Positions 23,010-36,449 are shown, numbered from the stretch's first letter. The stretch is DNA of 64,000 nt from Rhinopithecus roxellana (GCF_007565055.1 NC_044556.1:138297808-138361807), one strand, 5' to 3'. Translations and numbers: made by a program. The notes: generated from the sequence alone by a model not told the origin.

Positions 23010-23560
23010 TAAAGTCATATTTTAAAAAGGTTAAATGCATATACCATTATGAAGGGTCTTTCCAGATTGAGTAGAATCAATTTAGGTTAAAAAAAAAAAA
23101 AGATAAAACAGATAAAGCTTAATATTTCTTCTTTTATATTCTTCATTTACATAAATTGTGTTAAAATTACTTAATATTTACATATCATTATTTGATTATA
23201 GTATTGTGTGGAAAAATCAGAACGATTCTATTGGTGAAAAGAAAAATGTGAACAAATATTGGCTTTCAAAATACTGCCTATGTTTTTTTCTCTACATATA
23301 CTTATCAAGTACATATTATCAATCTCCCTACACTGAATCTACTTTTCTTCACATGGCTGGAGATTATTTTAAAAGTGAAATAATAATCTGGTATAATGAA
23401 AGCTAATAAGGAAACTTTGATCCAGTAAATTATTCCAAATATGTGCAAGAACAAAAGGCAGAACCAATAGTTTAGTAAGATACTTTCCCACCCACAGTTG
23501 TAATTTGCTTACAGAATAATTTACTCAACTTTAAATTGGTAAGCATTATAAAAAATTACT
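23010..23560. other. Unique AT-rich DNA
   Basis: Nothing recognised. The plus frame 23158-23406 (82 codons) is AT-rich and tyrosine-rich with no family features. Confidence 0.5.
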
Positions 23561-23668
23561 ACAACCACTTGTCACATGGATATAGACATGCCTGGACTGG
23601 ATAAGCAACTGGTAACAACCACTTGTCACATGGATATAGACATGCCTGGACTGGATAAGCGACTGGTA
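23561..23668 (+). repeat. 54-bp tandem duplication (2 copies, 1 mismatch)
   Basis: Unit 1 (23561-23614) and unit 2 (23615-23668) both begin 'acaaccacttgtcacatgga' and end 'actggta'. They differ at one base ('agcaactgg' versus 'agcgactgg'). The next bases 'acaac' start a third unit before it diverges. The near identity points to a recent duplication, possibly variable in copy number. Confidence 0.97.
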
Positions 23669-26600
23669 ACAACAGAGTAGTTGGTTGTTTTAGTGTTTGA
23701 ATTAATATGACATGTAGCCAGTCTGATAAAATGCAGAAGATTTAGTCATTACAGTGCAGACTCCCTCCACACAGAGTAACCAGGAAGTCAACTCAGCACT
23801 TTTGTATACATTTAGCCTATGTCTTTTTACTTCCTGTGTAAAATATGACTTAATTAAGATGCTGCATTTGAAAAAGTAATCTTCAGAGGATCAGGTGACA
23901 TTTAAAGTAGGAGTTACGGCTCAAAATGGTGCTGGACAGCAGTTTCAATAACGTGTCCTATATGCTTATGGTTTGTACCCTCTAATAGGAAAGCTTTTCT
24001 CGGTTATTATTTGTTACTCTTTTAAGCTTAGCAATTATAAATCTGTGGGTTACTTTAATCAGTCTAGGGCCTGCATTTAACAAATAATACATGCTACTTA
24101 ATGATCTAGCCTTAACACTAGAATATTGACTATCATGCTGACATTCAAGTATATCTTAAAGTTGAAAATTGGAGTTTGGAAGCAACGTATTTATTTATGT
24201 AAAGGAAATTTGATAGATGGCCCATCTTTCTCTATTTAAGTTTTATCAGACAATTTGAGATTAGAAAAACTCAATCTGTTTTGTTTATTGTTGTTGCTTG
24301 TCTCCATTCTTTGCACAATGAATAAACATAGCCCTGAAGTGTACTGCGAAGAGGCCTAGATTAAAAAATAAGACATTATCTGTAGTTACTGCTGTAATGT
24401 TAATTAATGTATGACCTTGGACAATCATTCCATTTATTTATATCTTACTTTCCACATCTTTCTTAAGGGGAGATTTTGCAAGCTCTTCTATAAGGCTGTC
24501 TCCAGTTTTAAATTGCTAGGAATACATTTTTACACTTGATTCTATTATTTTATTTGATATCATAATTTGGGGGCTGGAAAGCATATTATTATAGATGTGC
24601 GAAGGGCAACAGAAGAGACATTTCATTAGAAGTGACATTTCAGATGAATTATTATTTTATCTGCTATTGGAAAACTTACTGATTCTGGATTAATATGTCA
24701 AATCAATAAAATACAGTACAACACTTTCTTTCAATTGCTAACGAATGTATTTTCTATATATGAATTCTTTATGATCTAAAAATTATATTGTCTAATGACT
24801 CTGTTATAGATATGTAGCAAATATGTTCACTAGCAGAGGTGGCAATTAATGATTCTGGACTCCAGAAGATAGTACTGAAAAGGTCTTTGCTTCCTCCTTA
24901 AGCTTAGTGGTTTAGTGCTACATATCCCAATTATGGAATATAAATATTGTGATTCTGGATTATCTTAAGTAGCATATGAACAGACCATTAAATATCATTG
25001 AAAAAAGAGAAAGAAAAGGAGATATAAAGAGAAACATGCTTCTTTATTAATTCCCTTTATTTTCTTCTGATGGATTCAAGTATTAAATCTCATTTGGAGT
25101 TAATATATTTTTAATATTCCTCTACCACGTGTTCATCTCCCTTTCTAACAAAGCTTCTCTTGGGCTTACAACATTTGGCAGTCGGCAATATTTTGTTGTC
25201 ATTATATTTTTGCTATTATTATATTCTATTTATGTGAAAGGATATTCATTTTATGTGAATAATAACAATGAATTTTATAAAGATACTAAAATACAGTAGA
25301 ATATCAAGTAAAGTGTGTGTAGAAATAGTCAACAATAGAATTCTTATGTGGAGATAGAAAAAATATTTGGTTTTGTTACATAAAAAATGTAAGTGTGAAC
25401 TACTAATCTTATGAAAAATCACAAAGTTTGAAATAAAGCAGACCTACAGTAAAGCTTCCTTCTTCTGTCACTGCAGATAAACTTGATCAAGTTGTTGAAA
25501 CTTTCTAACCTTCAGTTTTCTCAGTAACTCACAGATGATGATATCAGTTTTCCAGTGTTGTCAACGGGGACAAAATTAGATGTAAGGTAATCTGGAGTTT
25601 GGAGGCACTGAAAAATGTCAGCTTTCTCTTCCAGATTAGATAGGAATGAATGTGCTTTCATTGGTTCACTGGGATGAATCAATATAATGTAAAACAGTTT
25701 GAATAGACAGGGAACAGTATAAAGTATAGAGAAATTATAAACTTAATGTATCCTTCTTTTGACATTTTGATTATTGAGTCATAAATAATCAAAGAAGTAT
25801 ATGAATGTAGAAGAGAGAATCAAAATGAAAAAAGTACATATTTAATAATAATATATTAATACATTCTTACCTTATATAGCAACATTTAAACAGCAGAAAC
25901 AATCAAGAATATTTGTGCATAGAACTTAAATTTCACATTTCTATCTTATCATTGTGGAGAATAAAAATGAGCATCATCATACCACTATAGTATAAAGTTA
26001 ATATTATAAGGAAAATAATAAAATACATTTTATATTATGGAGAGGAGAAGGGGAAGTTTGGGCATATATAGCAAAACTTTAAGAGAGCCCTGACTTTTGA
26101 TTGACAAATATGCAATATTTACCTGGATTATTAAACAATGGAATATGTTTATAAACATTCAATTTTACAGTAGTGGTTGATAGATGATATCATGGTTCAT
26201 CACTAATTACCTACCAATGTTCTTCCTGATACTAATATTGTAGTGATTTAATTTCTCTTCATTATTTCTACTGGAAGATAGGCAAAAGGAAGATAAAGGA
26301 TTAACTCAATGATGTTCAAGAAGTTTGCTGATAATTTTAAAGTTGCCTTCATTCATCATAGCTTGTCTCATGTTAGTAGAGTTAACTATATTGTTTTCTC
26401 TGGGAAAACATATTTTTGATAACTATGTCTTCACAATTAATAGTCATTGAATATACTTCTTATTCTATTTTTATAAAATCCAAGCTTAAATTCTCATTTG
26501 GTCTTCCATTACACAGGCATTCAAGAAGAGAAACCATAAATGGGTCCTTAAAGGCATCTAGGTCTGGTACTTACCTTTGCAAATCAGAAACTCAGTAGAT

Positions 26601-27029
26601 CAGTCTCTAGGGAACTGAGAGACACAAATCAAACCCATAACATCTGATTGGCAAGTCATAATACCAATGTATTAACTTAAAATAGAAGCTACTTTAACAG
26701 CAATCTACCCCTAGGAAATGTTAAAGACACTTTGTTCTCATTATCAGTGTATCTGTGCCACAGAAAGTACATTAGAATTCACCAGGTGCCTTTATAAACA
26801 AAACCTGTAGCAAAAGATAGTTCCTATATTGAAGAATAGCCATCATATAAAATGTGTGATTCATTAATTTCTTCTTTAGAGAAGGGAGTAGAACTCAAGC
26901 AAACAAAATAATGCTTAAATCTATGAGATATATTCTTTTTTTACCTTTGTTTGAAAAAAATCCACAAATTCTCTTGATTCATATTTGAGAATTAACAGAA
27001 TTGAATATATTACTCATGCACAAAATGGC
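23669..27029. other. Long unique AT-rich stretch
   Basis: No genes. Faint sense MIR-like cores occur near 24390-24480 ('aatgtatgaccttggacaat') and 25465-25540 ('ctaaccttcagttttctcag'). Open frames here (such as 26416-26598) have no recognisable features. Confidence 0.45.
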
Positions 27030-27049
27030 AGAAGAATATTTTGAGGTTA

Positions 27050-27312
27050 TCAAGCTTCTGTTAGGGGGAATAATTTCTGGAGGTCTATTATTACCATAGT
27101 GACTACAGTTAATAATTATGTATTGCATATTTGAAAACTGCTAATAGAGTAGAATGTAAATGTTCTCAACGCACAAAAAATAAGTATTGAGATCACAAAT
27201 ATGTCAATTATCTTGATTTAATTATTGTAAAATGTATACATATATCAAAACATCATGATACCCCATACATATATACAATTATTATTTGCCAATTAAAATA
27301 AATAAATTATAA
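27050..27312 (+). mobile_element. L1M 3' end, sense
   Basis: The typical tail of an old L1: 'gtgactacagttaataatta', 'gaatgtaaatgttctcaacg', 'gtcaattatcttgatttaat', 'aaaatgtatacatatatcaa' and 'tgccaattaaaataaataaa'. Only the last ~260 bp remain. Confidence 0.85.
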
Positions 27313-29662
27313 GAAAGACTACTCAAGGTTATGATATATCCAAGAACATTGACTGAAATAATATAATGGTCTCAGTAACAATATATTTTAAAAATGCTTT
27401 AAAAATAAATCACTTATACAGAGAGCTTACCTCAAGCATTAAACGAGTAGTTTTCTGTGTTTTAATTTTTTAAAGTAATGTCTCAAATTTATGCTTGAAG
27501 TCTGGAGAAAGAAAAACCTTGTGGAACCTACACAAACCTGTACATGACCTATGTTTAATACACAGTGTGTGGATGACTATTTCAAATCCAATTCTATTAC
27601 TGATGCTTTTGGAGTAATATACATTCAGGGCATGTGTACCTGCCAGTGAAATGATACATGTATAATACCATATAAAATCTAAATGTTATTAAAAGTAAAT
27701 AAAAGCCAGCAATATAGTTTTGTGTTACTAAATCTAAAATTTTCCTGTGAAAGCATGTTACTGATGTGCAATTATTTTTGTTGAAAACAACCTTCCATAT
27801 TGAGACTTCTTGAATTCTTTAAAGCCTGGCCTGTTACAAACCAGAGCTCCTATTGGCAGCAGTATTTCTGAGAAAGTATTTCTTTGTAACTCCCCAAACT
27901 CTGGTTATCTAACAAACATAATTGAAAAACTCAAGTGCCAATTGTCCACAGTTGAATATATGTCGCTGTTGTTCCATCTAAGAAGTCTGTCAAATGAGAG
28001 AACCAACTATGCACAGTGAATTGGGGAAAAAAATCATGAGAGAAAGAAAAAGTAAAAAAAAAAAAAAAAAAAGCCTTCAGCATAATTAGGAAACCATATG
28101 TTTTCTCTCTGCCCTATTTTTTATTGTACTAAAATATTCTCCTGAGTTCAATTATACTCACCTAGGCTCACAGCAGGTTGAATTTGAAGAACATTTATAA
28201 AAAGAGAATGAGCTTCATCCAAATCCCACAGCACTGAAAGATGAAAAAGCCAAGAAATAACTGATATAGTTGGGGAAATAAAAAAAAGTAAGGAAAGGTT
28301 TTAAAAAATTAGATGAATTCTTTATTTGTAAATTTCATTATGCTGAAGAAACAAAACATTATGTTTAAAAGAATAATCACATGTCAATACATTAAAATAC
28401 AGTCTTTCAGTACTAATTAATCCTTAAATTCAAATAGATTCAATACATATAAAATATTGGAATTATGTATAATTTGATCAAAGATATAGGGCTTCTCTAT
28501 GAAAAGAAGGTATTATAAAACATCGAATACTGATAATGAGATATCCAGAACACTGCTAACAATAACAACCATTTTGGCAAGGCAAATATTTTTGGAACCA
28601 TTTCAAAATTGGTTTCTAATTTAAACAAAAATAAATACTATTCACCTAGATCACTTTTTAAAAATTTTTCCACCATATGTCTTTGTTGATTACTATATAT
28701 ACTATAGCTCCAAATGTAATATTTACATAGAATTCCAGTATTGTATTTCCAACTATGTATTTTATATTTCCACTCAAATGCTTAATTGAACCTTCAGACT
28801 TCAGATATTCAAAATGGAAGTGATCTTATTACACAAAATCTTTAGTGTCATTAATGTTACTCACCTTTCTCAGCATTGAAGATTTCTTCTCTTTGTTCTG
28901 CATATCTAATTAGTAATGAAGTCTAATTAAATCTTTGTTTTGTACTTGTGTGAATTACACTAGTAAAATTACACTCATGTAGCTATTGTAATTTTTTACC
29001 TGCCAGACTAAGTTTGTCATTGTGCTTCTAGGCAATTTATATTTTACTGTTTTCCTCATTTTTTTTCCCTGTTAAAGAAAATGTTTTAAATGGGTTAAAT
29101 TACAATTTTCAACCCATCATTTATAGACTTATAAAATGTCTATAATCCTCATGCTAGTATGATATATTTTTCTGACTGTATCTCATTTGAGCCTTATATC
29201 TGAGCAAGTTTTTCGCTTTGCCATTGTTGCCCCATCCCCACCCTCAAGGTCACCCTTGCCCCACCTCCCTTATCCACTTCACTTCTAATTCTATTCCTAC
29301 CTCAATCATCATAAAAGCCATTGGCCATACTACTCCTCTCATGCTTTCTTAAAGATGTCTCTGTTTAATTCATTCAACTATGAACTCATTTATTTATGCA
29401 GTCAACAAATACTGAGTACTTAACTGTATTCTGGTAGCTAGAGGAACCCAGACTGTCATGTGGCTGTCACGAAGTATGCTGGTCATTGCAAATTAAATTC
29501 CTCTTTTTCCAACTTTTTTATTTTATTTTTTGCACACAAAAAATTATTTCTGTTGAACACCATTGTATGCATTCTATACTTTAGTATTTCTATTTTATCT
29601 TACTTGTTAATTATTTCAAATTCTTCTACAAGCTTGGAATGTAGGTTTGGAAGAAACCTATA
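27313..29662. other. Unique AT-rich DNA
   Basis: No gene recognised. An A-run is at ~28055-28073. 29365-29450 ('cagtcaacaaatactgagta') weakly resembles an old repeat with 'tcaacaaatatttattgagc'. Frames at 27810-28019 and 29460-29663 have no family features. Confidence 0.45.
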
Positions 29663-29674
29663 GCTTACATTTTT

Positions 29675-29970
29675 CTTTTTTTTTTAATTGAGATGGAGTC
29701 TCACTCTGTCACCCAGGCTGGAGTACAGTGGCACCATCTCAGTTCACTGCAACCTTGGCCTCCCGGTTTCAAGGGATTCTTCTGCCTCAGCCTCCCGAGT
29801 AGCTGGGACTACAGGCATGCACCATCATGCCCAGATAATTTTTGTATTTTTAGTAGAGATAAGGTTTCACCATGTTGGCCAGGATGGCCTCGATCTGTTG
29901 ACCTCGTGATCTGCCCACCTTGGCCTCCCAAAGTGCTGGGATTACAGGCATGAGCCACCACGCCTGGCCG
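29675..29970 (-). mobile_element. AluS-type, antisense
   Basis: A full-length antisense Alu from the T-rich tail through 'gagatggagtctcactctgt' to 'gagccaccacgcctggcc'. Target duplications 'gcttacattttt' lie at 29663-29674 and 29971-29982. Overlapping open frames on both strands are Alu read-through. Confidence 0.95.
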
Positions 29971-29982
29971 GCTTACATTTTT

Positions 29983-31350
29983 ATATGCATAAAAGAGCCT
30001 AGAGCCTAGTATACTGCTAACACATGGTAGGGCCACATATGCTTCCTAATTAATTTTTTAATTACAGAACCAAAGAGTTATTTTTGAAATGGTATTACCT
30101 GCAAGTTTTGCTTGCAATGGATAATACTGATCTAGTAAATACCTGATGTGTTTTTTCAAATATTAGTGCCCTTATTTTTGTATGTTTAGTATATCACAGA
30201 AAAACAATGACCCTAGTTTAAAAGGGCAATTCAGTATTGCTATGATGGTAAAATTTCAGCTCTGGTAAAATAATTTTCTTATAAAGTCTTTTTTAATGAC
30301 CCCTACTCCAGTTGTAAATTCAGAAAATGAAAAGCAGCATTATAGTCAATTTCCTTAAGTATCAAGTAATCTGTATTTTGCAGAAATGATTATTGCGGAG
30401 AGAAATTTGACAAAAAGAATATTTCAGCGATCAAAGTCTCTCCAGGGACAGGTTAAAGAAACCGAAGATCATAACAGATGTTTTTAGCTATCTAGTTAGC
30501 TAGGGCTATGATGCAAATAATTGTTACTGCCATTATCTTTGAAACCAGATGTCTGATGTGCCTATGAGAGACAACAAAATAATAATGATAATGGTATAGA
30601 TGATTTTCAAGCCTATTGCTGAGTTACAACTTAATATTGATTTTTGTCTGTATGACTGCTGACAGGCATGCCAAAATGTTGAGACCAAAAACACTTTTTT
30701 TCCTAAATTTTACTGGAACATCATTTACAAATAAGACCTAATTTATTATTAGTGATGGCTTTTACTGTCACAATATGCTAATAAGATTACAGAAATAGGA
30801 ATAGAGAAACAAGAATCTCTCCAGAAAGTCTCTGTCAACTGATTTGAGCATGAAAAACTGTTAAATTAATTGCATGACATGTTTATTCAAAATTTCCTCT
30901 GTAGAAGCAACCTAATGTCTGGCAGTATTTTTGTTACTCTAATTTTTTGGTTAGGTTCAGAAAAAGAATAAGGTTTTTAGTGGGATTTCTTCAGGGGCTC
31001 AATTCATTTTGAATATGGCACACTGCCTCCTGTTTAGCAAGTTAACTGGCCTGAATTTAACAGAACAGATATACCTGCCAAAGGACAAAGGTTTCCAATG
31101 GCATAAAGGCCTTTGGAAATGCATGACTGATGAAACGCTATCAAATGAATTCAATCAGAAGATGGACCTGCATTGTAAAGTTTGCAAATAATACATTTGT
31201 TAGTTTTACATGATGTATTTAATTATAATTGAATACATGCAGATGTTTTTCTTTATTTAGAAATTGTAATTATTTTAAATACAGTAAGATGTAAAGGAAA
31301 GCAATAATGATAAAAAGTCACCAGCTAATCAACCCTATATGTAAAGCTAT
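29983..31350. other. Unique DNA, no clear repeat
   Basis: No repeat or gene recognised. 30995-31195 is less AT-rich and includes the 60-codon frame 31009-31191, whose product shows no known domain; too little to call an exon. Confidence 0.45.
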
Positions 31351-31725
31351 ATATGTTTTTCTTTTTCTTTTCTTCTTCCTTTCTTTAGCACAGACTGTCC
31401 ACATCCACTTCGCTTGGATGTGTCTGGAGTAATGGGTTTCAGTACCCTATGTTCTCCTACAAATGGACCTTAAGAGCTTGTTTAGAGGATGTTCCAGCTG
31501 AGGACTACAGCTACTCATATACTCTTGACCAAAAAAAGTTCTACTCTATCAGGGAATGTTGGCCTCTTCCACCAAGCTTGCAGCTTTGGGAGGGCCACAC
31601 ATGGGGCTGTGAGGGAAGAAGGGAACAACTGCCTAGCCAACCAGTTCATGCGGCTAAATTAGCCAGCTGAATTAACCCTGGAGATGAATGGAGTGACAGA
31701 TGTCACAACCAGGTTGCCCTGATAG
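31351..31725 (-). pseudogene. RN7SK pseudogene: Retroposed 7SK snRNA pseudogene
   Basis: 7SK is a Pol III RNA of ~330 nt that holds P-TEFb inactive with HEXIM and LARP7. On the minus strand the whole RNA is traceable. The 3' part is at the left ('tggatgtgtctggagt' 31413-31428, 'ctacaaatggaccttaagag', 'gagcttgtttagagg'). Then come 'gctactcatatactcttgac', 'gcagctttgggagggccaca', 'tgcctagccaaccag', 'tgaattaaccctgg' and 'tgacagatgtcacaacc', with the diverged 5' end near 31725. Substitutions run through the copy, including the P-TEFb/HEXIM-binding 5' hairpin region. The pyrimidine-rich stretch 31351-31388 at its left is a degenerate A-rich tail read on the other strand, which indicates retroposition. 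No 7SK-type upstream promoter is visible. The plus frame 31449-31670 is a chance shadow. Confidence 0.93.
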
Positions 31726-33297
31726 TTATAAGGCTACATTTTAAAATGTTTCTTTTGCTTATAATTACATATGCTTATAAGTAAAAACAAGTAATTTCAA
31801 CAATTATTTTTAATTTTTTAATTAAGGAAGATCAGAAGAGAATACCAGAAGTGGTATAGCAAAGAAGTATGCCTTCTGGCTTTCTGTACACTTTAATTGA
31901 TAATAATGAAAATGCACACTGTGAAAAATCAAATATATATGTAAAGATAGAAATTCAGGAGTTTCAGAAAACTTACAAATCGTGTAATGAAAACTCCATA
32001 TACTTCATAAATTTGTAATACAATATATTGACAAGTGAGTATTTCTGCCTCTTTTTGAACTCCTTCATTGATGGGGAACTCATTATCTCCTTGGTTAATC
32101 CATTCTATCTTTTGGTTACTCTAATTAGTGAAACATTTTTCATTTATATTATTTGTCACTTTTAAAAATAATTTTTGAGATGTTTCTTCTACCTGAAAAC
32201 AATAACTCTTCTTGTAGATATTCTTGTCTATCAATTTTCAGATTTCATCCAGTGATCATTAAAAGTGTCAAAATGAGTAAAATATATACCTGGAAAGAAT
32301 ACATGGTTTAAAAAATCTAGTTAGTGACAAAAAGCTAAGTCTCACTTGCAGCCTGGGATTGTTTATCACATTTTGCAATTAAAAATTATATCAGTAGTAA
32401 GTTATTATGCAAACAAGTAAACATTTTTAACTTCCCTGCAATGTGATACAGCACCCAAAATATAGCAGAAAAAGCATTAGATTGGTGCTCAAGAAACTGG
32501 ACTTTAGTTCTATTTCTGTCATTAATTTTATTATTAGTCAGCCAAAACTATGACTTTGGAAAAGTAACTTTATTTATTTGAAACTTGGTTTTCTTAAAAT
32601 GGGGGGATGGTCTCCATAAACAACATTTTTTTTAGGATAACAGTAGGATGCTATTCTGGAAAAATGATACCTAATGGTACCACCACATTATCTGGAAATA
32701 TCTGTTTTACCGTAACACAAAATTCACTTTAATGTGAGCAATTACAGCAAATTTCTTCATGAATACGTACTTTCCTTTTTTGAAGTCATCAATATGCTAT
32801 AATTGAGACTCAGTGATAGAATAATGCTCTCTATATACCTTAGAGTCAAATTTTATTTAAGAATCGGATTCCACAGCAAGAACTCAGTGATATTTAAGAC
32901 CAAATATAACTATTAAGCATGATATGGTAGTCAAAATAAATATGTGAAGTCAGAGCACTTGGGTTCTTTTCTCAGATCTGCCAGTTACCAACCAAATTAT
33001 CTTGAGTCCCTTAAACTCATGTCTTACACGTGGAAGAAATTTTAAAATGTTGAAAGGAAAAATGGAAATATTCAGTTCATAAGAATGTGTTACCTCATTA
33101 TTTCAAAGAACCCAAGGGAATTTTAGCTTTTATTAGAAGAGCCTTATCTGAATAAACTTATCTTGCCCAGTTATAAAAATAAATGTTCACCAACTATAGA
33201 TTTATATAATACATACAAATCCCTAACACATATCTGAAATGTATATATCTTCCTCTATATATTATATTGATCTGCTACATTACTATAACATACATAC
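31726..33297. other. Unique DNA with ancient-repeat traces
   Basis: 32045-32265 ('gaactccttcattgatgggg', 'aactcattatctccttgg') resembles an old mammalian dispersed repeat, family uncertain. 32480-32635 ('actggactttagttctattt', 'ctatgactttggaaaagtaa') and 32940-33040 resemble weak sense MIR cores. No gene. Confidence 0.4.
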
Positions 33298-33673
33298 AAA
33301 TGCTCCTTCACTTACAATGGGGGTATATCCCAATAAACCCATTATAAGTTGAAAATATCTTAAATCAAAAGTACATTTAATACACCTAACCTACTGAGAG
33401 CATCATAACTTAGTCTAGTCTGCCTTAAACATACTCAGAACACTTTTGTTAGCCTACAGTTGGGCAAAATTATCTGGCAACACAGTGCGCTGTAGAGTAT
33501 TGCTTGTTTGGCTGCTGGATTGCATGGCTGAGGGCGAGCTGCGCCTCTTCTGCAGCTGTTTAACATCAGGAGAGAGTATGGTACCACTTTCAGCTGAATG
33601 CATATAGCTTTCACAACGTCATGAACACTAAAAAACGTAGCTTGAACCATCATAAGTCAGGTGCCATCTGTAT
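33298..33673. mobile_element. Tigger-group (Tc1/mariner) element, internally deleted
   Basis: The left end 'cttacaatgggggtatatcc', 'caataaacccattataagtt' and 'acctaacctactgagagca', and the right end 'cttgaaccatcataagtcag', are the inverted-repeat ends and body of a Tigger-type miniature element. Internal motifs 'gttagcctacagttgggcaa' and 'aggagagagtatggtacca' agree. The antisense frame 33435-33653 is chance. Confidence 0.8.
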
Positions 33674-36449
33674 ACGTGTAACTCTATTCTATGTCACATA
33701 TATTCAAATTAAATAATATAAATACTAAAATGCATCTGAGAACAAAACATCCTTTTCACTAATAGTTTTTTGATGGAAATATGTGCTTAGTACAATGGAT
33801 GAAAGTCAGCTCAGCTTAAGAAAGCCCTTAAAGGATAGAAAGTGAAAATAACTCATTATGTGCCCATTTGAATAAGTAGGTGGGAGTGGGGGTGTCTGTG
33901 CCTCCGTGATAAGGCTGTAGTTGGGTCTGTATCTGATGCCTGTTGCTCAGTCATGCTATCACTTCTCTAAAACGTGTATACACATTGCTTCAAGCTATAT
34001 AAGGTTTTATGACACTTTATTCTTAAATGTATTTAAGCATAAAAAAAAAAAGAAAAAAAAAACTTCTGGCAGCTGTTGTCATGCTGGTACAAAGTTTCTC
34101 AGGAGTCTCCAAGAAATGAAGTAGTTAATTTGATAAAAATCTGTTCTGAGAGTATTTTAATATATTTATACATTCTAATTTAACTCCCAAACCACACGAA
34201 ATAAAACCTCAGTGCTTTTTTTTCCCATAAGACATGAACATATACTATTTTAAAAGAGATAGTGATATTATAGCTTCTTCAATTAGGAAACATCTTGATT
34301 CTAATAATGTTAGAGAGAAAAGCTCTGTCTGTTGGATATTTTCAAAACTAATTTATACTCAATTAAGAACTTTATTTTTAATCTAGAGAACCATTCAAAT
34401 CAGTAATTAGAAAGCATGGCTGGAAAAAAAGCCCACTTGCATATTGCTGTGAGAATAACAAGAAAGAAATGAACCTTTTTTTTTTTTTTTTTTTTTTTTT
34501 TGATAGCTGGGTTTCCTCTCTTTCTACCTACTGAACAGGAATGAGCCATCGGTATCTGCTAATACATGTAACACTAAAAGACTTAAATAAGAGAAACAAA
34601 GGTGTTGTTTGCCAGTTTAAAATAAGAAAAATCTATTATATTATGAAGGCTATGCAAAATATGTTTCTTATGAATATTCTTTTCAATCACAATTTATCTA
34701 AAGGGGAAAATAAAGCAAACATCACATTCAGTACATTTGGCTCCTCAAAAAGGAGGAAGTAATTCTTTCAGGGTAAAAGACTCTCAGCACTTCCATTTAG
34801 AATCCTCTGAAAGACATACACACCCCGAGTTGGAACCACTATATTTATCGAAATTTAGCTTAAGTACCGTACTTTGCATTTTTTGTTCAAATTACCCATA
34901 TTTTATAGACTATTTCTCATTTTTCACAAGACTTTCACTATAGAAGAGAGCCATTAACAATCAGGTTTTTCTTCAAAGTAATAAAAAAGTTGGAAGACTC
35001 TCCAATTGTAGTTGCTTATTCTCTGATGTCAGCCCTCTGATTCTTGATGTAATTTGCTTGGTTGTTAAATAGCTAAAGCCAAATCAATAATGTAGCTTCT
35101 GCTAAACATGTATGTTCTTGTTGAGCTAAAACAGTTAAGAAAGAGTCATATCGTGGTGTTATGAAATTTCATCTTCAATTTTCATCACAACAGATAAACT
35201 CGAAGCAAAATAGACCACAAATACTGTGAAAATATGGATGACAGAATAAGGAGGTAAAACTTGATCTATATTCAATAATGAATTGTGAACACAAGCTATA
35301 AATAAGGTATTTGTGGCTGACATGTTCACTGAAAAGACTAATAAAAATTTTCTAAAGTCAACCTGTAATCACCAAAGGCACTTCACTGCATTAAGATAAA
35401 ACTAAAATAAACATATATTAAGTGTGCTCTCATCTGTTGTACAAATATACGTGATTTTGTGAGTGATAAAAGTATTAAGGCTTAGGACATACTTTAAAAA
35501 AATCATTAATAATGTTTCTGAATTTCTTCTGAACATAAATTTTTCAGGTTTTCTATAGTAGCTCTGATTTAGACTGCTTCTGAATTGTTTCATGTAGCTT
35601 AAGTGCAAAGTAGTTAAGAAATGTGATGTTTTTATACTGTCATGCCCAAAGCAGATGTGACCAGAAAGTCTGTTATTCTGATTTACATAATATTCTAAGC
35701 CTGTCTAAACAAATTTTAAAAAGAAAATAAAATCAAAATCTCAAGTTTCACAGTTGTGCTATCATCATCTCAGTGTAATGGAGTCTCTTGGATTAAAAAT
35801 ATATTTGGTTTAATTTAAATGTGTCAATGAATCAAATATAACTCTTGAATATAGTCCATAACGCTGAGGCACAATGATCTGATTTTCACACTTTTCTTTC
35901 TTTTGATTTCCTTTTGGTGTTCTCAAGTGTTTTACTGGAATGATTGACCAGAGTGATCTACACAGATTACATATGTGTGTGCATGTATGTATTCTAATAG
36001 AGTTGTTTTGATTTAAATTTCTTGGTTCTTTCTAGCATAGGCAAGAGGTAAAAGAGGCTTTTGAATATTGAAACCATTTAACATCTAGTCAACTAAATTG
36101 TCTGCCGTCGTGCTCCTTTATGCATTCATAGAAAGGATCCATTTTTCTATCTGTACTGTATCAATAATGACCAAAAATAAAAATACTGAGGTTCTTTTTT
36201 TTTTGCTTTTATTGGGGTGATTAACCTTTAATACAGACAAGTCAAAGGTGGTGTAGCTTCACATTGGTACCCCAAAGAAGATTGCTTTTAGTTTTATCAG
36301 AAATGACTTGTTTTCTTGTGTAAAAGCTAAATGATCAAAACAGAGTAAAGGAGGCAGCCGTGCAAGAGTTCTGTGTTGTTGTGTAATACATTTCTATGTT
36401 ATGTAATGAATCTCCTGTTTTAAAATAAAAATTGTAAATAGTTATCAAA
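33674..36449. other. Unique AT-rich DNA with homopolymers
   Basis: An A-rich run is at ~34040-34062 and a T-run of ~26 at ~34476-34501. The latter could be the A-tail of an antisense retrocopy, but no target duplication or known transcript was recognised. Open frames at 33921-34124, 34541-34762, 34737-34943 and 35402-35608 lack family features. Confidence 0.45.

Noticed and set aside
23561..23668. Direct repeats as a CRISPR-like array
   Set aside because: Two adjoining copies without spacers in primate DNA; a plain tandem duplication.
31351..31392. Polypyrimidine tract plus AG resembling a splice acceptor
   Set aside because: It is the reverse of the A-rich tail of the 7SK retrocopy, and the following 'exon' is 7SK sequence.
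31449..31670. 73-codon frame as a possible exon
   Set aside because: Lies wholly in the 7SK pseudogene, opposite strand.
34476..34501. T-run as the tail of an antisense retrocopy
   Set aside because: No target duplication, poly(A) signal or recognisable source sequence nearby.
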